Of a DNA stretch of 64,000 bases, positions 8,231 through 17,208 are shown piece after piece (position 1 is the first letter of the stretch; each line of letters starts with the position of its first letter). A model generated the notes under the pieces. It was not told the DNA's origin and ran no database searches. It saw only the letters and a program-made list of their open reading frames with translations. Both the position numbers and the translations under genes were made by a program. Source of the stretch: DASUBN01 sp964584665 (lineage in GTDB: Bacteria > Pseudomonadota > Gammaproteobacteria > Natronospirales > REEB76); contig CAZPAO010000011.1 in NCBI GenBank assembly GCA_964584665.1, positions 1 to 64,000 on the forward strand, read 5' to 3'.

Positions 8231-9172
8231 GGCGCCGGTCTTGATCACCACCAACAATGCGACGCTGCTTATGAAGAGCCACAGGCACAGCCCCTGCAGG
8301 AGCGGCTTGTAGCCCACCTGGCGTATCGCCGCGCGCGAGAGGCTGGCGCCGATGCAGAAGAGCGTCACGGCGAAACCGATCTTGGCGAGGCGTGCCAGGT
8401 CCTGATCCCAGGGCCGCACCGCCGGCAGGAAACTCGCGATGGCCGAGGCCAGCAGGAAGCCGAGGACGAACCAGGGCAGCGGCGGACGCTTCCTGCCCTC
8501 CCCCGCCGGGCGCGGGAACAACGCCGCGGCCGCGAACGTCACCGGTACGATCCACAGCACCCGCGACAGCTTCACGATGGCGGCGGTCCTCAGGGCTTCG
8601 TCGCCGTAGGCCGCGCCCGCACCCACCACCGAGGACACATCATGGATGGCGATGCCGGCCCAGGTGCCGAACTGCAACTGGTCGAGGCCGAGGACATGAC
8701 CCAGCGGCGGGAAGAGATAAAGCGCCACCGCATTCAGCAGGAACACCGTGCCCATGGCCACGGACATCTCGTTGCGGTCCGCATCCACGGCACTGCCCAC
8801 TGCCGCGATGGCCGAGCCGCCGCAGATGGCGGTGCCGGCGGAGATCAACAGCGAGGTCTTGCGGTCGATGTCGAAGAGCCGCGCGAGGCCGTAGCCCAGG
8901 GCGAAGGTGCAGCCGATGGTGAACGCGGCGAAGAGCAGGCCGTGACTGCCTACCCGCAGCACCGACCCCAGGTCCACGCCGAAACCCAGCAGGACCACGC
9001 TGCCCTGCAGGAGCCAGCGCACGTACTGCGTGCCGGTATCCCGGTAGGGGTTGTCGGAGAGCAGCGCAAACACGAGGCCAAGGGCGAGCGCGATGCCGGG
9101 CGAAGCCCATGGCGTCAAGCAGAAGACGACACCTGCGGCATAGACGCCGAGGGCCAGGGGCTTCTGCATCAT
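8228..9172 (-). CDS. YeiH/UPF0324 family putative sulfate exporter
   Basis: A 314-residue polytopic inner-membrane protein of the YeiH (UPF0324) family, with about ten hydrophobic segments and the family hallmarks LLISAGTAICGGSAIAAV and AGIAIHDVSSVVGAG. Members are annotated as putative sulfate exporters, but transport is poorly characterised. The ATG at 9172 overlaps the stop of the upstream membrane-methyltransferase-like gene (ATGA), so the two are translationally coupled. The long open frame up to 9607 is out of keeping with the family and lies inside the upstream gene. Confidence 0.9.
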   Translation of the reverse strand: MMQKPLALGVYAAGVVFCLTPWASPGIALALGLVFALLSDNPYRDTGTQYVRWLLQGSVVLLGFGVDLGSVLRVGSHGLLFAAFTIGCTFALGYGLARLFDIDRKTSLLISAGTAICGGSAIAAVGSAVDADRNEMSVAMGTVFLLNAVALYLFPPLGHVLGLDQLQFGTWAGIAIHDVSSVVGAGAAYGDEALRTAAIVKLSRVLWIVPVTFAAAALFPRPAGEGRKRPPLPWFVLGFLLASAIASFLPAVRPWDQDLARLAKIGFAVTLFCIGASLSRAAIRQVGYKPLLQGLCLWLFISSVALLVVIKTGA

Positions 9173-10428
9173 GGGGCCGGCACCCGGTAGCGGAGGAACC
9201 CCAGGCCCGGCAGGCGCGTCACGCGGCGCAGGAGCCCATGCTCCTCCATCCACAGGGCGTACTGCACGTACACCGGATCCCACGAGAGGTGCCGCTCCTC
9301 GGTGCGGGCACGCAGCCAATAGAGCGCGTTCACGCCGAGCAGCATCAGGCAGGAGAACAGCCCATGCAGGGCGCCGTCCTGGCCTATGAAAGGCACGGCG
9401 ATCAGCCACCAGGAGAGGTTCTTGGCGATGTAAGCCGGATGCTTGCTGAAACGGTAAGGACCGTTGGTCAGGATGCCGCGATGAGTGAGGTTGGAGAAGC
9501 GGCAACCGAAGGCCAGCGTGGCCCAGAGATACACCGCCGTGAGCGCGAGGATCGCGCCGCCCCAACCCATGTAGAGCACTGGGATGCCGGCGAGCCAGTC
9601 CTGCCAATCATGGTCGCCGTGATAGTTGAGATAGCTGCCGAACACGAGGTCGCGGAACGGCGGGTAGCAGGACAGCGCCGCCGCCCAGCCGAGAAGGGTC
9701 GGCTCGATGCTGCGGACGTGACTGTCCATGAGACGCAGCGTCGCGAGATATCCCACCGCCGCCAGGGTCACGTCCACGAAGTACATGCCGTTGGCGGCGA
9801 GCGGGTAGAGCGCGTTGGATAGAGTCGGCACTTCGCCGCCGAAATGCAGCAGCCGCTGCATGTCCTGGCAGAGGTAGCCGAACATGAGCGGTAGGAAGAA
9901 GCCCTTCACCAGCCAGCCCAGGAGATGCTGGCCGAAGACCTTGGTGTCCACCTCGCGCCAGCGCAGCAACAGTACCTGCCCCGTCTGCCAATAGCCGTCG
10001 TGGGGCTCACGCATGCGCCGGTCCACGAGATAGAAGTACGGGACCGCCGCCGCCAACAAGAGCGGCACGAGCTTCATGAGCATCACGAAGTACGGACCGT
10101 AGAAGGGATCGCTATATAAGGGGAAGACGAGATAGCCGAGCGCCAGGAACCCGAGGCTGCCGAGCAGGCCCAAGAGCTTGATGGCGGTGCGCTTGAGGGA
10201 AGGATCGTGGACCGTGGCATCGAGGCCGCTGTCGGCGCGCCGCCAGCTGCGCGCGGCCAGCTCCGCGCCGATGAGCACGGCAGCCACCACCGCCACCAGC
10301 AACAGGCCCGGCATGGCCGGTTCCTCCCAGGGGCCGAGCATGCGCACGAGCTGTACGCCCGCGGCGAAGGCCGCGAGCCCCAGCAGGGGCACGGCCCAAT
10401 GGACCGCCGACTTGGGGAGCGTATGCAT
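9169..10428 (-). CDS. Multi-pass membrane protein with ICMT/PEMT-like C-terminal domain
   Basis: A 419-residue integral membrane protein. The N-terminal two thirds are a series of hydrophobic helices of no family I recognise. The C-terminus has the hallmark of isoprenylcysteine carboxyl methyltransferase / phospholipid methyltransferase enzymes: GPYRFSKHPAYIAKN followed by RARTEERHLSWDPVYVQY, which in that family bind SAM at the membrane face. A lipid or small hydrophobic thiol or acid may be the methyl acceptor; this is inference. It is translationally coupled to the YeiH gene downstream. Confidence 0.75.
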   Translation of the reverse strand: MHTLPKSAVHWAVPLLGLAAFAAGVQLVRMLGPWEEPAMPGLLLVAVVAAVLIGAELAARSWRRADSGLDATVHDPSLKRTAIKLLGLLGSLGFLALGYLVFPLYSDPFYGPYFVMLMKLVPLLLAAAVPYFYLVDRRMREPHDGYWQTGQVLLLRWREVDTKVFGQHLLGWLVKGFFLPLMFGYLCQDMQRLLHFGGEVPTLSNALYPLAANGMYFVDVTLAAVGYLATLRLMDSHVRSIEPTLLGWAAALSCYPPFRDLVFGSYLNYHGDHDWQDWLAGIPVLYMGWGGAILALTAVYLWATLAFGCRFSNLTHRGILTNGPYRFSKHPAYIAKNLSWWLIAVPFIGQDGALHGLFSCLMLLGVNALYWLRARTEERHLSWDPVYVQYALWMEEHGLLRRVTRLPGLGFLRYRVPAP

Positions 10429-10475
10429 GGGGATCCCGTACGAAGGCGATGCGCCAGTCTAGCCGCTGACGCGGC

Positions 10476-11096
10476 TCATTTGTGCAGCAGGGGCTTCAAC
10501 TTGGGCCAGACGTTGTCCAGCACCTTGGGCTCCCCCGCCGCCAGCGGGTGCAGGCCGTCCTCCTGCATCAGTTCCCGGTGCTGGACCACTCCGTCAAGCA
10601 GGAAGGGCAGCAGCGGCACCCGATACTGCTTGGCGAGTGCCGGGAAGACCGCGGCGAACTGGCGGGTGTAGGGCCCGCCGTAGTTGGGCGGCATGAGGAT
10701 GCCGAGCATGAGCGTTTTCGCACCGGCAGCGCTTGAAAGCTTGAGCATCTGCCCCAGGTTATCCTGGAGCACCGCCACCGGGGTGCCGCGCAGGCCGTCG
10801 TTGGCGCCCAGCTCCAGGATCACGATGACAGGTTTGTGCTCGGCGAGGGCGGCGGGCAGGCGCGTCAAGCCGCCGGAGCTGGTCTCGCCGCTGATGCTGG
10901 CGTTGACCACGGTATAGTCATAGCCCTCGGCCGCGAGGCGCTGCTGCAACAGGGCGACCCAACCCTGGGATGTCTCGAGGTTGTAGGCGGCGCTCAGGCT
11001 GTCGCCCATCACTAATATCGTGTGTGTCGGTGCCGCCGCGAAGACGAGCGCCGGGGCCACCCACAAGACCACAAGAAGAAGGACGCGTCTCAACAT
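10476..11096 (-). CDS. tesA: TesA-type arylesterase/acyl-CoA thioesterase I
   Basis: A 206-residue periplasmic SGNH hydrolase (thioesterase I / protease I / lysophospholipase L1 family). It has a signal peptide ending near VFAAAP. The four SGNH blocks are present: Ser33 in GDSLS, Gly70 in the SISGET block, Asn99 in GAND, and Asp180/His183 in DGLHP. The ATG at 11096 has a GGAGG ribosome-binding site (plus-strand CCTCC, 11105-11109) located inside the coding region of the divergent ybbA gene. The tesA/ybbA/ybbP arrangement is the same as in E. coli. Confidence 0.93.
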   Translation of the reverse strand: MLRRVLLLVVLWVAPALVFAAAPTHTILVMGDSLSAAYNLETSQGWVALLQQRLAAEGYDYTVVNASISGETSSGGLTRLPAALAEHKPVIVILELGANDGLRGTPVAVLQDNLGQMLKLSSAAGAKTLMLGILMPPNYGGPYTRQFAAVFPALAKQYRVPLLPFLLDGVVQHRELMQEDGLHPLAAGEPKVLDNVWPKLKPLLHK

Positions 11097-11787
11097 GCCT
11101 AAGGCCTCCGCCGCCGACGCCCTACTCAGCGCCCGGCATCTCAGCAAGCAGGTTAGCAGCCCGGACGGCGTGTTGACCATTCTGGACGACGTGTCGCTCG
11201 CCATCCGCCCCGGCGAGTCCGCCGCCATCGTCGGCCCCTCCGGTTCCGGCAAGTCCACCCTGCTTGGCCTCCTGGCGGGACTCGACGTGCCGAGCTCGGG
11301 CGAGGTCTGGCTGGATGGCGAGCCCTTCAGCAGCCTGGACGAGGACGCCCGCGCCATGCGCCGTGCCCGCGAGATCGGTTTCGTGTTCCAGTCCTTCCAT
11401 CTCCTGCCGGGGCTCACGGCCCTCGAGAACGTGATGCTGCCGCTGGAGTTGGGTGACAGCCCGGGCGCCGAGCAATCGGCGCGGGACGTGCTGGAAGCGG
11501 TGGGCCTGGGCGCACGCGCGAAGTACTACCCGCAGAAGCTCTCCGGCGGCGAGCAGCAGCGGGTCGCCATCGCCCGCGCCTACGCCACCCGCCCCCATCT
11601 GCTGTTCGCCGACGAACCCACCGGCAACCTGGATGCCGCCACCGGCCGGGTGATCGTGGACCTGCTGTTCAAGCTCAACGCCGAACGGCGCACCACGCTC
11701 GTGCTCGTGACCCATGACACGGAACTCGCGGGCCGTTGTGACCGCATCCTGCGACTGCACGCCGGCCGCCTGGAGCCGGAAACGTGA
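11095..11787 (+). CDS. ybbA: ABC transporter ATP-binding protein YbbA
   Basis: A 230-residue ATPase of the LolD/MacB/YbbA group. Walker A is GPSGSGKS (47-54), the ABC signature LSGGEQQRVAIARA, and Walker B LLFADEPTGNLD. It pairs with the large permease immediately downstream. The ATG at 11095 gives the size typical of the family; its AAGAAGGA ribosome-binding site (about 11074-11082) lies within tesA. The start codon overlaps the tesA start codon on the other strand (shared CATG). The family may extrude lipids or other hydrophobic molecules from the inner membrane; the substrate is unknown. Confidence 0.93.
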   Translation: MPKASAADALLSARHLSKQVSSPDGVLTILDDVSLAIRPGESAAIVGPSGSGKSTLLGLLAGLDVPSSGEVWLDGEPFSSLDEDARAMRRAREIGFVFQSFHLLPGLTALENVMLPLELGDSPGAEQSARDVLEAVGLGARAKYYPQKLSGGEQQRVAIARAYATRPHLLFADEPTGNLDAATGRVIVDLLFKLNAERRTTLVLVTHDTELAGRCDRILRLHAGRLEPET

Positions 11788-14273
11788 CCCTGTTCCGGCT
11801 CTCGGCGCGCCAGTTCCGCCGCGGCTGGAGGAGCGGCGAATACACCGTGATGGCGGCGGCCCTTGCGCTCGCCCTGGCAGCGGTCTCGGCGGTGGGTTTC
11901 TTCACCGCGCGGGTGCGCACAGCCGTGGTGGAGCAAGCCGGTGAGAGTCTCGCGGCGGACCTCGTGCTGCAGAGCGGCGAGCCCTTGCCGGCTAACTACT
12001 TGCAGGAAGCCCAGACTGCCGGCGCCGTGACATCGGCGCTGATGGATTTCTCCACGGTGCTGGTGAAGGACCAGGGCACCCTGCTGGTGGACGTGCACGC
12101 GGTGAGCGCGGGTTATCCGCTGCGCGGCAAGGTGCGCCTGAGCGAACAAGCCTTCGGCATCTCACATCCCGCCGATGGCATACCGGTCCGCGGCACTGTG
12201 TGGGCGGAACCGCGCATCCTCGGCACCTTGGGACTGAAGTCCGGCGACGCGGTCCAAGTCGGCGACAGCCCCGTGCACATAGCGGCCGCTCTCGCCTATC
12301 TGCCGGATGGAGGCTTCGGCTTCTCGGCTCTCGAACCCAAGATCGTCATGGATCTCGCAGATGTCCCCGCCACGAATCTCGTGACCGCCAACTCCCGCGT
12401 GGATTACAAGCTCCTGGTGGCGGGCCCGCCGGATGTGGTGGAGACGTTGGAGAACCGCTGGCGCGACAAGCTGCCTCCCGGCGTCCGCCTGCAGGACGCC
12501 CGGGACGGGCGCCCGGAACTCGTGAACGCCATCGAACGCTCCCAGCGCTTCCTAGCCCTCGCCGCCCTCGTGAGCGCGCTCATCTCCGCGGTCGCGGTGG
12601 TGCTGGCGGCGCGTCGCTACGCCACGCGCTACACCGATGCGGCCGCGATATTGAAATGCCTCGGCCTGACGCGTCGTCGAGTCCAGACTGTACTTCTATT
12701 GGAACTCCTGTGGCTGGGCCTCTCTGCCGGCCTCGCAGGCGTGGCCTTAGGGTATGGCGCCCAGTTCGGCCTCGTGGCCTTGCTGAAGGACCTGCTGCCC
12801 TCCCAGCTGCCCCCCGCGCCGCTCACACCTGCTTTCGCAGCGCTCGGGATGGGTCTCGTGCTGCTGCTCGGCTTCGCCCTGCCGCCCCTGATGCGCCTAG
12901 GCGATACACCGCCGGCCCGGGTGCTCCGGCGCGACCTCGCCCCGCCACCGGCCCGGGGCTTCGTCATCTATGGTGCAGCCATACTCGCGAGCTTCGGCCT
13001 CACCCTCTGGCAGGTGCGCACCCTGGGGCTCGCCCTCTCGGTTCTGGCAGGTCTCGCCCTCACGGTGCTGCTCCTGGGGCTGGGTGCCGTCGTGATGCTC
13101 TGGCTGCTGAAGCGCTTGCGCCATGGCGGGAGCGCCGGCTGGCGCTACGGCCTCGCCAACCTCAGCCGCCATCGCCGCGACACCATCGTGCAGATGGTGG
13201 CCTTCGGCATCGGGCTCATGGTTCTCCTGCTGCTGGCGCTGGTGCGCACGGACCTGCTGCAGAGCTGGCGCACCAGCCTGCCCGACGACGCGCCCAACGA
13301 GTTCATCATCAACATCCAGCCGGACCAGCGGGACACGGTGACGAAGTTCTTCACGGACCGGGGCGTCGCGGCCCCGACGCTCTATCCCTTCGTGCGGGCG
13401 CGGCTCTCCGCCATCGGCGACAAACCGATGACGGGCATGCATTTCCAGACCGAGGATGCCAAACGCTTCGCGGAGCGGGAGCAGAACCTGAGTTGGTCCT
13501 ATGACCTGCCCGCGGCCAACACCCTCACCGCGGGCACGTGGTGGGACAAGGAACAGGCGAAGCAGCCTCTCGCCTCCGTGGCGGAAGACTTCGCCACGAG
13601 CCTGGACCTGAAGGTCGGCGACAAGCTCACCTTCGACGTGGCAGGCACGCCGGTGGCGGTGACCATCGCCAACATCCGCAAGGTACGCTGGGATTCCTTC
13701 CAGCCCAACTTCTTCATCGAACTCTCCCCCGGCGCCCTGGAGCAGCACCCGGGCACCTGGATCACCAGCGTGTACCTCCCGCCGGCGAAGGCCGGCATGC
13801 TGGCAGACCTGATCCGCGCCCTGCCCTCGCTCACGCTCTTCGACGTGGATGCCATCATGCAGCAGGTGCGCAAGCTCATGGACGAGGCCTCGCTCGCGGT
13901 GGAATACGTGTTCCTGTTCACGCTCGGTGCCGGCATCGTGGTGCTGCTGGCCGCCGTGCAATCCACCCGGGACGAACGGCGCTTCGAGGCGGCTGTGCTC
14001 AGAGCCTTGGGCGCCTCACGCGCAAGGGTGCGGGCCGCGGCGGCGGCGGAGTACGCGGCCTTAGGGTTCGCCTCGGGCCTCTTAGGTGCCATCGCCGCCA
14101 CCGGCGTTGCCTGGGCCCTGGCGGTGAAGATCTTCACCCTGCCCTACACGCCGGACTGGCGGGTGTGGGTGGCGGGTATCGTGCTCGGCACGCTCATCGT
14201 CGCCTTCAGCGGCTTGATGGCCACGCGCTCGGTATTGAAGGCACCGCCTATCGAGACCCTGCGGGACAGCTGA
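11784..14273 (+). CDS. ybbP: ABC transporter permease YbbP (double FtsX)
   Basis: An 829-residue permease with two FtsX-type membrane modules, an amino-terminal transmembrane helix, and large periplasmic regions, as in E. coli YbbP. Hydrophobic segments cluster at residues ~20-40, ~250-450 and ~700-820. The GTG at 11784 overlaps the ybbA stop codon (GTGA), so the ATPase and permease are translationally coupled. The 3' end overlaps the next gene by one base (TGATG). With YbbA it forms a type VII-like ABC system without an adaptor; TesA next door suggests acyl-lipid related work. Confidence 0.92.
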   Translation: MTLFRLSARQFRRGWRSGEYTVMAAALALALAAVSAVGFFTARVRTAVVEQAGESLAADLVLQSGEPLPANYLQEAQTAGAVTSALMDFSTVLVKDQGTLLVDVHAVSAGYPLRGKVRLSEQAFGISHPADGIPVRGTVWAEPRILGTLGLKSGDAVQVGDSPVHIAAALAYLPDGGFGFSALEPKIVMDLADVPATNLVTANSRVDYKLLVAGPPDVVETLENRWRDKLPPGVRLQDARDGRPELVNAIERSQRFLALAALVSALISAVAVVLAARRYATRYTDAAAILKCLGLTRRRVQTVLLLELLWLGLSAGLAGVALGYGAQFGLVALLKDLLPSQLPPAPLTPAFAALGMGLVLLLGFALPPLMRLGDTPPARVLRRDLAPPPARGFVIYGAAILASFGLTLWQVRTLGLALSVLAGLALTVLLLGLGAVVMLWLLKRLRHGGSAGWRYGLANLSRHRRDTIVQMVAFGIGLMVLLLLALVRTDLLQSWRTSLPDDAPNEFIINIQPDQRDTVTKFFTDRGVAAPTLYPFVRARLSAIGDKPMTGMHFQTEDAKRFAEREQNLSWSYDLPAANTLTAGTWWDKEQAKQPLASVAEDFATSLDLKVGDKLTFDVAGTPVAVTIANIRKVRWDSFQPNFFIELSPGALEQHPGTWITSVYLPPAKAGMLADLIRALPSLTLFDVDAIMQQVRKLMDEASLAVEYVFLFTLGAGIVVLLAAVQSTRDERRFEAAVLRALGASRARVRAAAAAEYAALGFASGLLGAIAATGVAWALAVKIFTLPYTPDWRVWVAGIVLGTLIVAFSGLMATRSVLKAPPIETLRDS

Positions 14274-15211
14274 TGCGCTGGCTGCTGCTCCTGGGCTTCT
14301 TCGCCGCCTCGGCTGCCCATGCGGACTGCGGCGTCACGCCGCCGGTGAATAAGATCTTCGACTATCCGCGGCTCCTGAAGGCCCACGCTTCGTTCCAGAA
14401 CTATGAGATACGCATCTTCGATTCAGTGAGCTGCGAAGAGCCGGTGTTCAAGGATCGCTCGGGCCTGGAGATATTGAAAGGCGGTCAGCGGGTCTATGGA
14501 GAGACAGGCTATGGCTTCGCCATCGGCTACCCTCTGGACCAGGACCAGCCACCGGACACAGTTAAGCTCAGGGTCGGCGATGACATCAGCGGGCAGGGCC
14601 AGTCGGAACTGCTGGTCTCCACCTGGTCCGGTGGTGCCCACTGTTGTTACAGCTTCGAGGTGATCAGCCTCGGCGATCCGCTGCGCAAGCTCCAGAGCAT
14701 CCCGCTCTTCGACGCGGATGAGTCCGCCTTCGTGCGCCGCCCCGGCATAAAGGGACTCGTGTTGGTGACGGCGGACTACAGCGACTTCGCCTATTTCCCC
14801 ACGAGCTTCGCCGGCTCTCCCGCAGGCCGGGTGTTCCTGAGCTTCCAGGATGGCCGGTTCCGCCCCGATACCTCCCTCATGAAAGCCGCCGCACCCAAGA
14901 GCGGCGTGACAGCGAAATGCGCCGGGCTCTTCAGGCAGAGCCACGAGTGGAAGGCGAGCCAACCCTTGGGCATGTGGTACTACGCCACGGACCTCATCTA
15001 CACCGGCCATGCGGACGAGGCCTGGAGCTTCCTGGATGCGGCCTGGGGCGGGAGCAAGGCAGATAAGGATAAGTATATGGGCGATTACAAGCAGCGCTTG
15101 ACCAAGAGCGTCTACTACCCGGACCTGATGCTGCTACAGAAGGCGCCGCTCACCGATGCGGGGCAGAAGATAGATTGGGAAAGACACTGTTTCGACTACA
15201 TGCACGGCTGA
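14273..15211 (+). CDS. Secreted protein of unknown function
   Basis: A 312-residue protein with a clear signal peptide (MRWLLLLGFFAASAAHA, cleavage after AHA). The mature protein has seven cysteines, including the adjacent pair in GGAHCCYSFEV and others in DCGV, SCEEP, KCAG and RHCFD. I do not recognise the family; the central part resembles the FG-GAP-like/beta-propeller 'GQGQSELLVSTWSGGAHCCYS' style seen in secreted proteins that sense or bind ligands. Its start codon overlaps the ybbP stop by one base, so it probably belongs to the same transcript. Confidence 0.7.
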   Translation: MRWLLLLGFFAASAAHADCGVTPPVNKIFDYPRLLKAHASFQNYEIRIFDSVSCEEPVFKDRSGLEILKGGQRVYGETGYGFAIGYPLDQDQPPDTVKLRVGDDISGQGQSELLVSTWSGGAHCCYSFEVISLGDPLRKLQSIPLFDADESAFVRRPGIKGLVLVTADYSDFAYFPTSFAGSPAGRVFLSFQDGRFRPDTSLMKAAAPKSGVTAKCAGLFRQSHEWKASQPLGMWYYATDLIYTGHADEAWSFLDAAWGGSKADKDKYMGDYKQRLTKSVYYPDLMLLQKAPLTDAGQKIDWERHCFDYMHG

Positions 15212-15226
15212 GAGGCTCCCTGCGCT

Positions 15227-15254
15227 CCGACAGCAGGGATGCCATCGATATAAT
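15227..15254 (+). promoter_or_regulatory. Candidate sigma-70 promoter for the SnoaL-like gene
   Basis: A perfect -10 box TATAAT (15249-15254) with CCGACA (15227-15232, 4/6 to the -35 consensus) at 16-bp spacing. It lies 28 bp upstream of the ATG at 15283, in the only non-coding gap of this gene string. Assigned by pattern alone. Confidence 0.45.
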
Positions 15255-15282
15255 GTGCGTCCCTACCGCCGTCGGTGACGCC

Positions 15283-15735
15283 ATGTACTCACGTCTCCTG
15301 AGATACCTCGCGCTCGCGCTGCCCTTCGCCTTCACCCAGTCCGATGCCCTTGCAGCCGCCCACGACGGAGCGGCCGCGGATATACGTGCAGCCTACGGGG
15401 TGTGGAGCCGCGGCATGCAACAGGGGGACGCGTCCCTGGTGATGTCGGTGTTCGATGAGGAAGCTGTCTGGTGCGCCCAGGATGGGCGCTGCTTCTCAGG
15501 CCGCGCCGCCATCGAGACCATGAACCGGGAGCGTTTCCAGAAGAACGGGGCGATGCGGAGCGCGGAACCCAAGACCACAAAGCTGGCGGAAGACGGGGAT
15601 TTCATCCACGAGTGGGGCAACACCCGGATCGTCTCCGCAACAGGCGAGATAAGGGTCGTGCATTACCTCGCCGTCTGGCGACGCCAGCAGGACGGGGCTT
15701 GGAAGATCTTCCGGGACATCCTGCTTCCATCCTGA
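15283..15735 (+). CDS. Secreted SnoaL/DUF4440-like (NTF2-fold) protein
   Basis: A 150-residue exported protein. The signal peptide is MYSRLLRYLALALPFAFTQSDALAAA, then an NTF2-like domain: IRAAYGVWSRGMQQGDASLVMSVF, a mid-domain turn with two cysteines (WCAQDGRCF), and the closing strand VVHYLAVWRRQQDGAWKIFRD typical of DUF4440/SnoaL-like ketosteroid-isomerase folds. Such proteins are small-ligand binders or isomerases; no active site can be assigned. I place the start at 15283 because it begins the signal peptide. A candidate TATAAT promoter sits just upstream. A second exported NTF2-like protein is at 47630. Confidence 0.8.
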   Translation: MYSRLLRYLALALPFAFTQSDALAAAHDGAAADIRAAYGVWSRGMQQGDASLVMSVFDEEAVWCAQDGRCFSGRAAIETMNRERFQKNGAMRSAEPKTTKLAEDGDFIHEWGNTRIVSATGEIRVVHYLAVWRRQQDGAWKIFRDILLPS

Positions 15736-15748
15736 GCCGGGACCGGCG

Positions 15749-16120
15749 TCAGGCTGGTCTCGATGCCGATACCCGAGCCAATGCGATCACGATAGCCGCG
15801 ATGACCGCGAAGATGACGCCGACGAACAATCCTGCCAGCCACGGCGCCTTGCCCCAGACCACCGGCGCCAGCGCGCCCGTGATCACCAGGGTCAGGCCCC
15901 AGGCGTAGAGCAGGATGCGGCTCGCAGAGGGTTTCAGGAACAAGGCCAGGGCGGAAGCGAAGCCCAGAGCCACGTAAGCCAGCTGCGCGGCGGCCTGGAT
16001 GCCCCGGGCGGGACCGTCTATGGCCCTGAGTTCATCCGTATAGCCCACGCATCCCGCGATGCTCAGGGCCACGAGGATGAGCGCCGCCACCCCAAGCCGG
16101 ACCTTCTGCCACGTAGTCAT
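15749..16120 (-). CDS. Small integral membrane protein
   Basis: A 123-residue protein with four predicted transmembrane helices (roughly residues 8-28, 45-63, 70-90 and 95-115). I do not recognise the family. The ATG at 16120 is preceded by GAGGGA at good spacing; the upstream TTG is less likely. It is the last gene of the minus-strand cluster with three paralogous lipoproteins, 8 bp after the stop of the first lipoprotein, and probably cotranscribed with it. Function unknown. Confidence 0.7.
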   Translation of the reverse strand: MTTWQKVRLGVAALILVALSIAGCVGYTDELRAIDGPARGIQAAAQLAYVALGFASALALFLKPSASRILLYAWGLTLVITGALAPVVWGKAPWLAGLFVGVIFAVIAAIVIALARVSASRPA

Positions 16121-16128
16121 CGCATCCC

Positions 16129-16674
16129 TCAAGAGCTGGCGCCAAAGAGTTCCCGGGCCTGGGCCACGGGGATGCGCTGGCTCGCGTGCCCCAGGGCCGA
16201 GATGCAGATGTCCCGGTCCGCAGCCAGCGCCTTGATGTCCGCCGGCAACTGCGCCAGGCCCGCCGCCACGTCATCGGAGTAGAGGTCCGGTTGCGCATCA
16301 TCCAGGGATTGCAGGTCGATATGACCTGCGTAGTTGAAGCAATCCGCCTGCACCTCGAAGTAGCTGTTGCCCGTCTTCAGGGATGCGGAGCCGCCGCCGT
16401 AGGAGGTGACGCTGTAGACGTAGTAATGCCCCGGCGGCAAGGACTGCACCAGATAGGTGGTGCGCTCGGTGCCGATGCGCTTGATCTGGATGGCGTAGGT
16501 CTTGCCGCTGTCCGCGTCCTGCACCGTCACGGGCGTATCGGCGTAGAGCCAAGTGGAGGCCACGAACAGGCCATAGTGCTCAGGGTTGTCGGTGAAGGGC
16601 TTCGCCGACTGCGAGCAGCCGGCGGCAAACAGGGCTGCGAGCACCCAGCCTGACCATGCCATGTGCCTGATCAT
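16129..16674 (-). CDS. Lipoprotein A, member of a local three-paralogue family
   Basis: A 181-residue lipoprotein with lipobox LFAAGC. It aligns with the proteins at 16685 and 18126 through the blocks NPEHYGLFVAST, SLPPGHYYVYSV, YFEVQADCFNYAGHI and DRDICIS. Two conserved cysteines (CFNY and DIC) outside the lipid anchor may form a disulfide. The beta-rich pattern with an SLPPGxYxxYS turn suggests a small secreted sandwich domain. I do not recognise the family. The ATG at 16674 begins the signal peptide; the upstream open frame to 16791 lies in the neighbouring paralogue. Confidence 0.75.
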   Translation of the reverse strand: MIRHMAWSGWVLAALFAAGCSQSAKPFTDNPEHYGLFVASTWLYADTPVTVQDADSGKTYAIQIKRIGTERTTYLVQSLPPGHYYVYSVTSYGGGSASLKTGNSYFEVQADCFNYAGHIDLQSLDDAQPDLYSDDVAAGLAQLPADIKALAADRDICISALGHASQRIPVAQARELFGASS

Positions 16675-16684
16675 GAGCTGCACC

Positions 16685-17188
16685 TCATGTATGCAGGGGG
16701 ACACGCTGGTTGGCTTTCCCCGTGGGCGCCATGCAGATGTCCTTGCCGGCAGCCATCTTGGCGAGTGGCTTCGGCAGATTCTCGATGTCACTCACGTCCA
16801 CTTCGTTGGTATAGACGGCGCGATTGTCCATGGCCCCGAAATGGATGTGCCCACCATAGTTGAAGCACCCGGCAACGACGTCGAAGTACCCCGTGTCCGT
16901 CAGCAAGGGCACCGTGATGTTGGAATATGGGTGATAGCTGTAGATGTGATACCGGCCAGGCGGCAGGGACTTCTCCAGATAACCGTATCCGTCACGGTTG
17001 CCGAATATCCGCATCTGGATGGAGATGACCTCGCCTGTCGCATCGCTCCTGATCTGCAGCGGGATTGCCATGTCCAGGTTGGTGGCCGCGACGTACAGGC
17101 CATACTGCTCAGGATGATCCACGAAACCCTGTTCCGTGGCGGAACAGGCGCAGAGCAAGGACAAGCCGAGGATGACTGCGAGTCTCAT
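16685..17188 (-). CDS. Lipoprotein B, member of a local three-paralogue family
   Basis: A 167-residue lipoprotein (signal peptide MRLAVILGLSLLCAC, lipobox LCAC). It carries the family blocks HPEQYGLYVAATN, SLPPGRYHIYSY, GYFDVVAGCFNYGGHI and GKDICMAP. It is 10 bp upstream of lipoprotein A on the same strand and 20 bp downstream of an EamA transporter gene. It is closer to the third paralogue (18126) than to its neighbour in the YGLYVAATN and PPGRYH blocks. Function unknown. Confidence 0.75.
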   Translation of the reverse strand: MRLAVILGLSLLCACSATEQGFVDHPEQYGLYVAATNLDMAIPLQIRSDATGEVISIQMRIFGNRDGYGYLEKSLPPGRYHIYSYHPYSNITVPLLTDTGYFDVVAGCFNYGGHIHFGAMDNRAVYTNEVDVSDIENLPKPLAKMAAGKDICMAPTGKANQRVPLHT

Positions 17189-17208
17189 GGGCCTCTCCTA
17201 AGCGACGG

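Noticed and set aside
8228..9607. Long 459-residue open frame ending at the YeiH gene
   Set aside because: Only the last 314 residues belong to YeiH. The upstream part is an Arg/Pro-rich shadow of the overlapping ICMT-like gene.
13538..15211. 557-residue open frame over the end of ybbP
   Set aside because: The N-terminal part is a frame-shifted shadow of ybbP; the real gene begins at ATG 14273 with a signal peptide.
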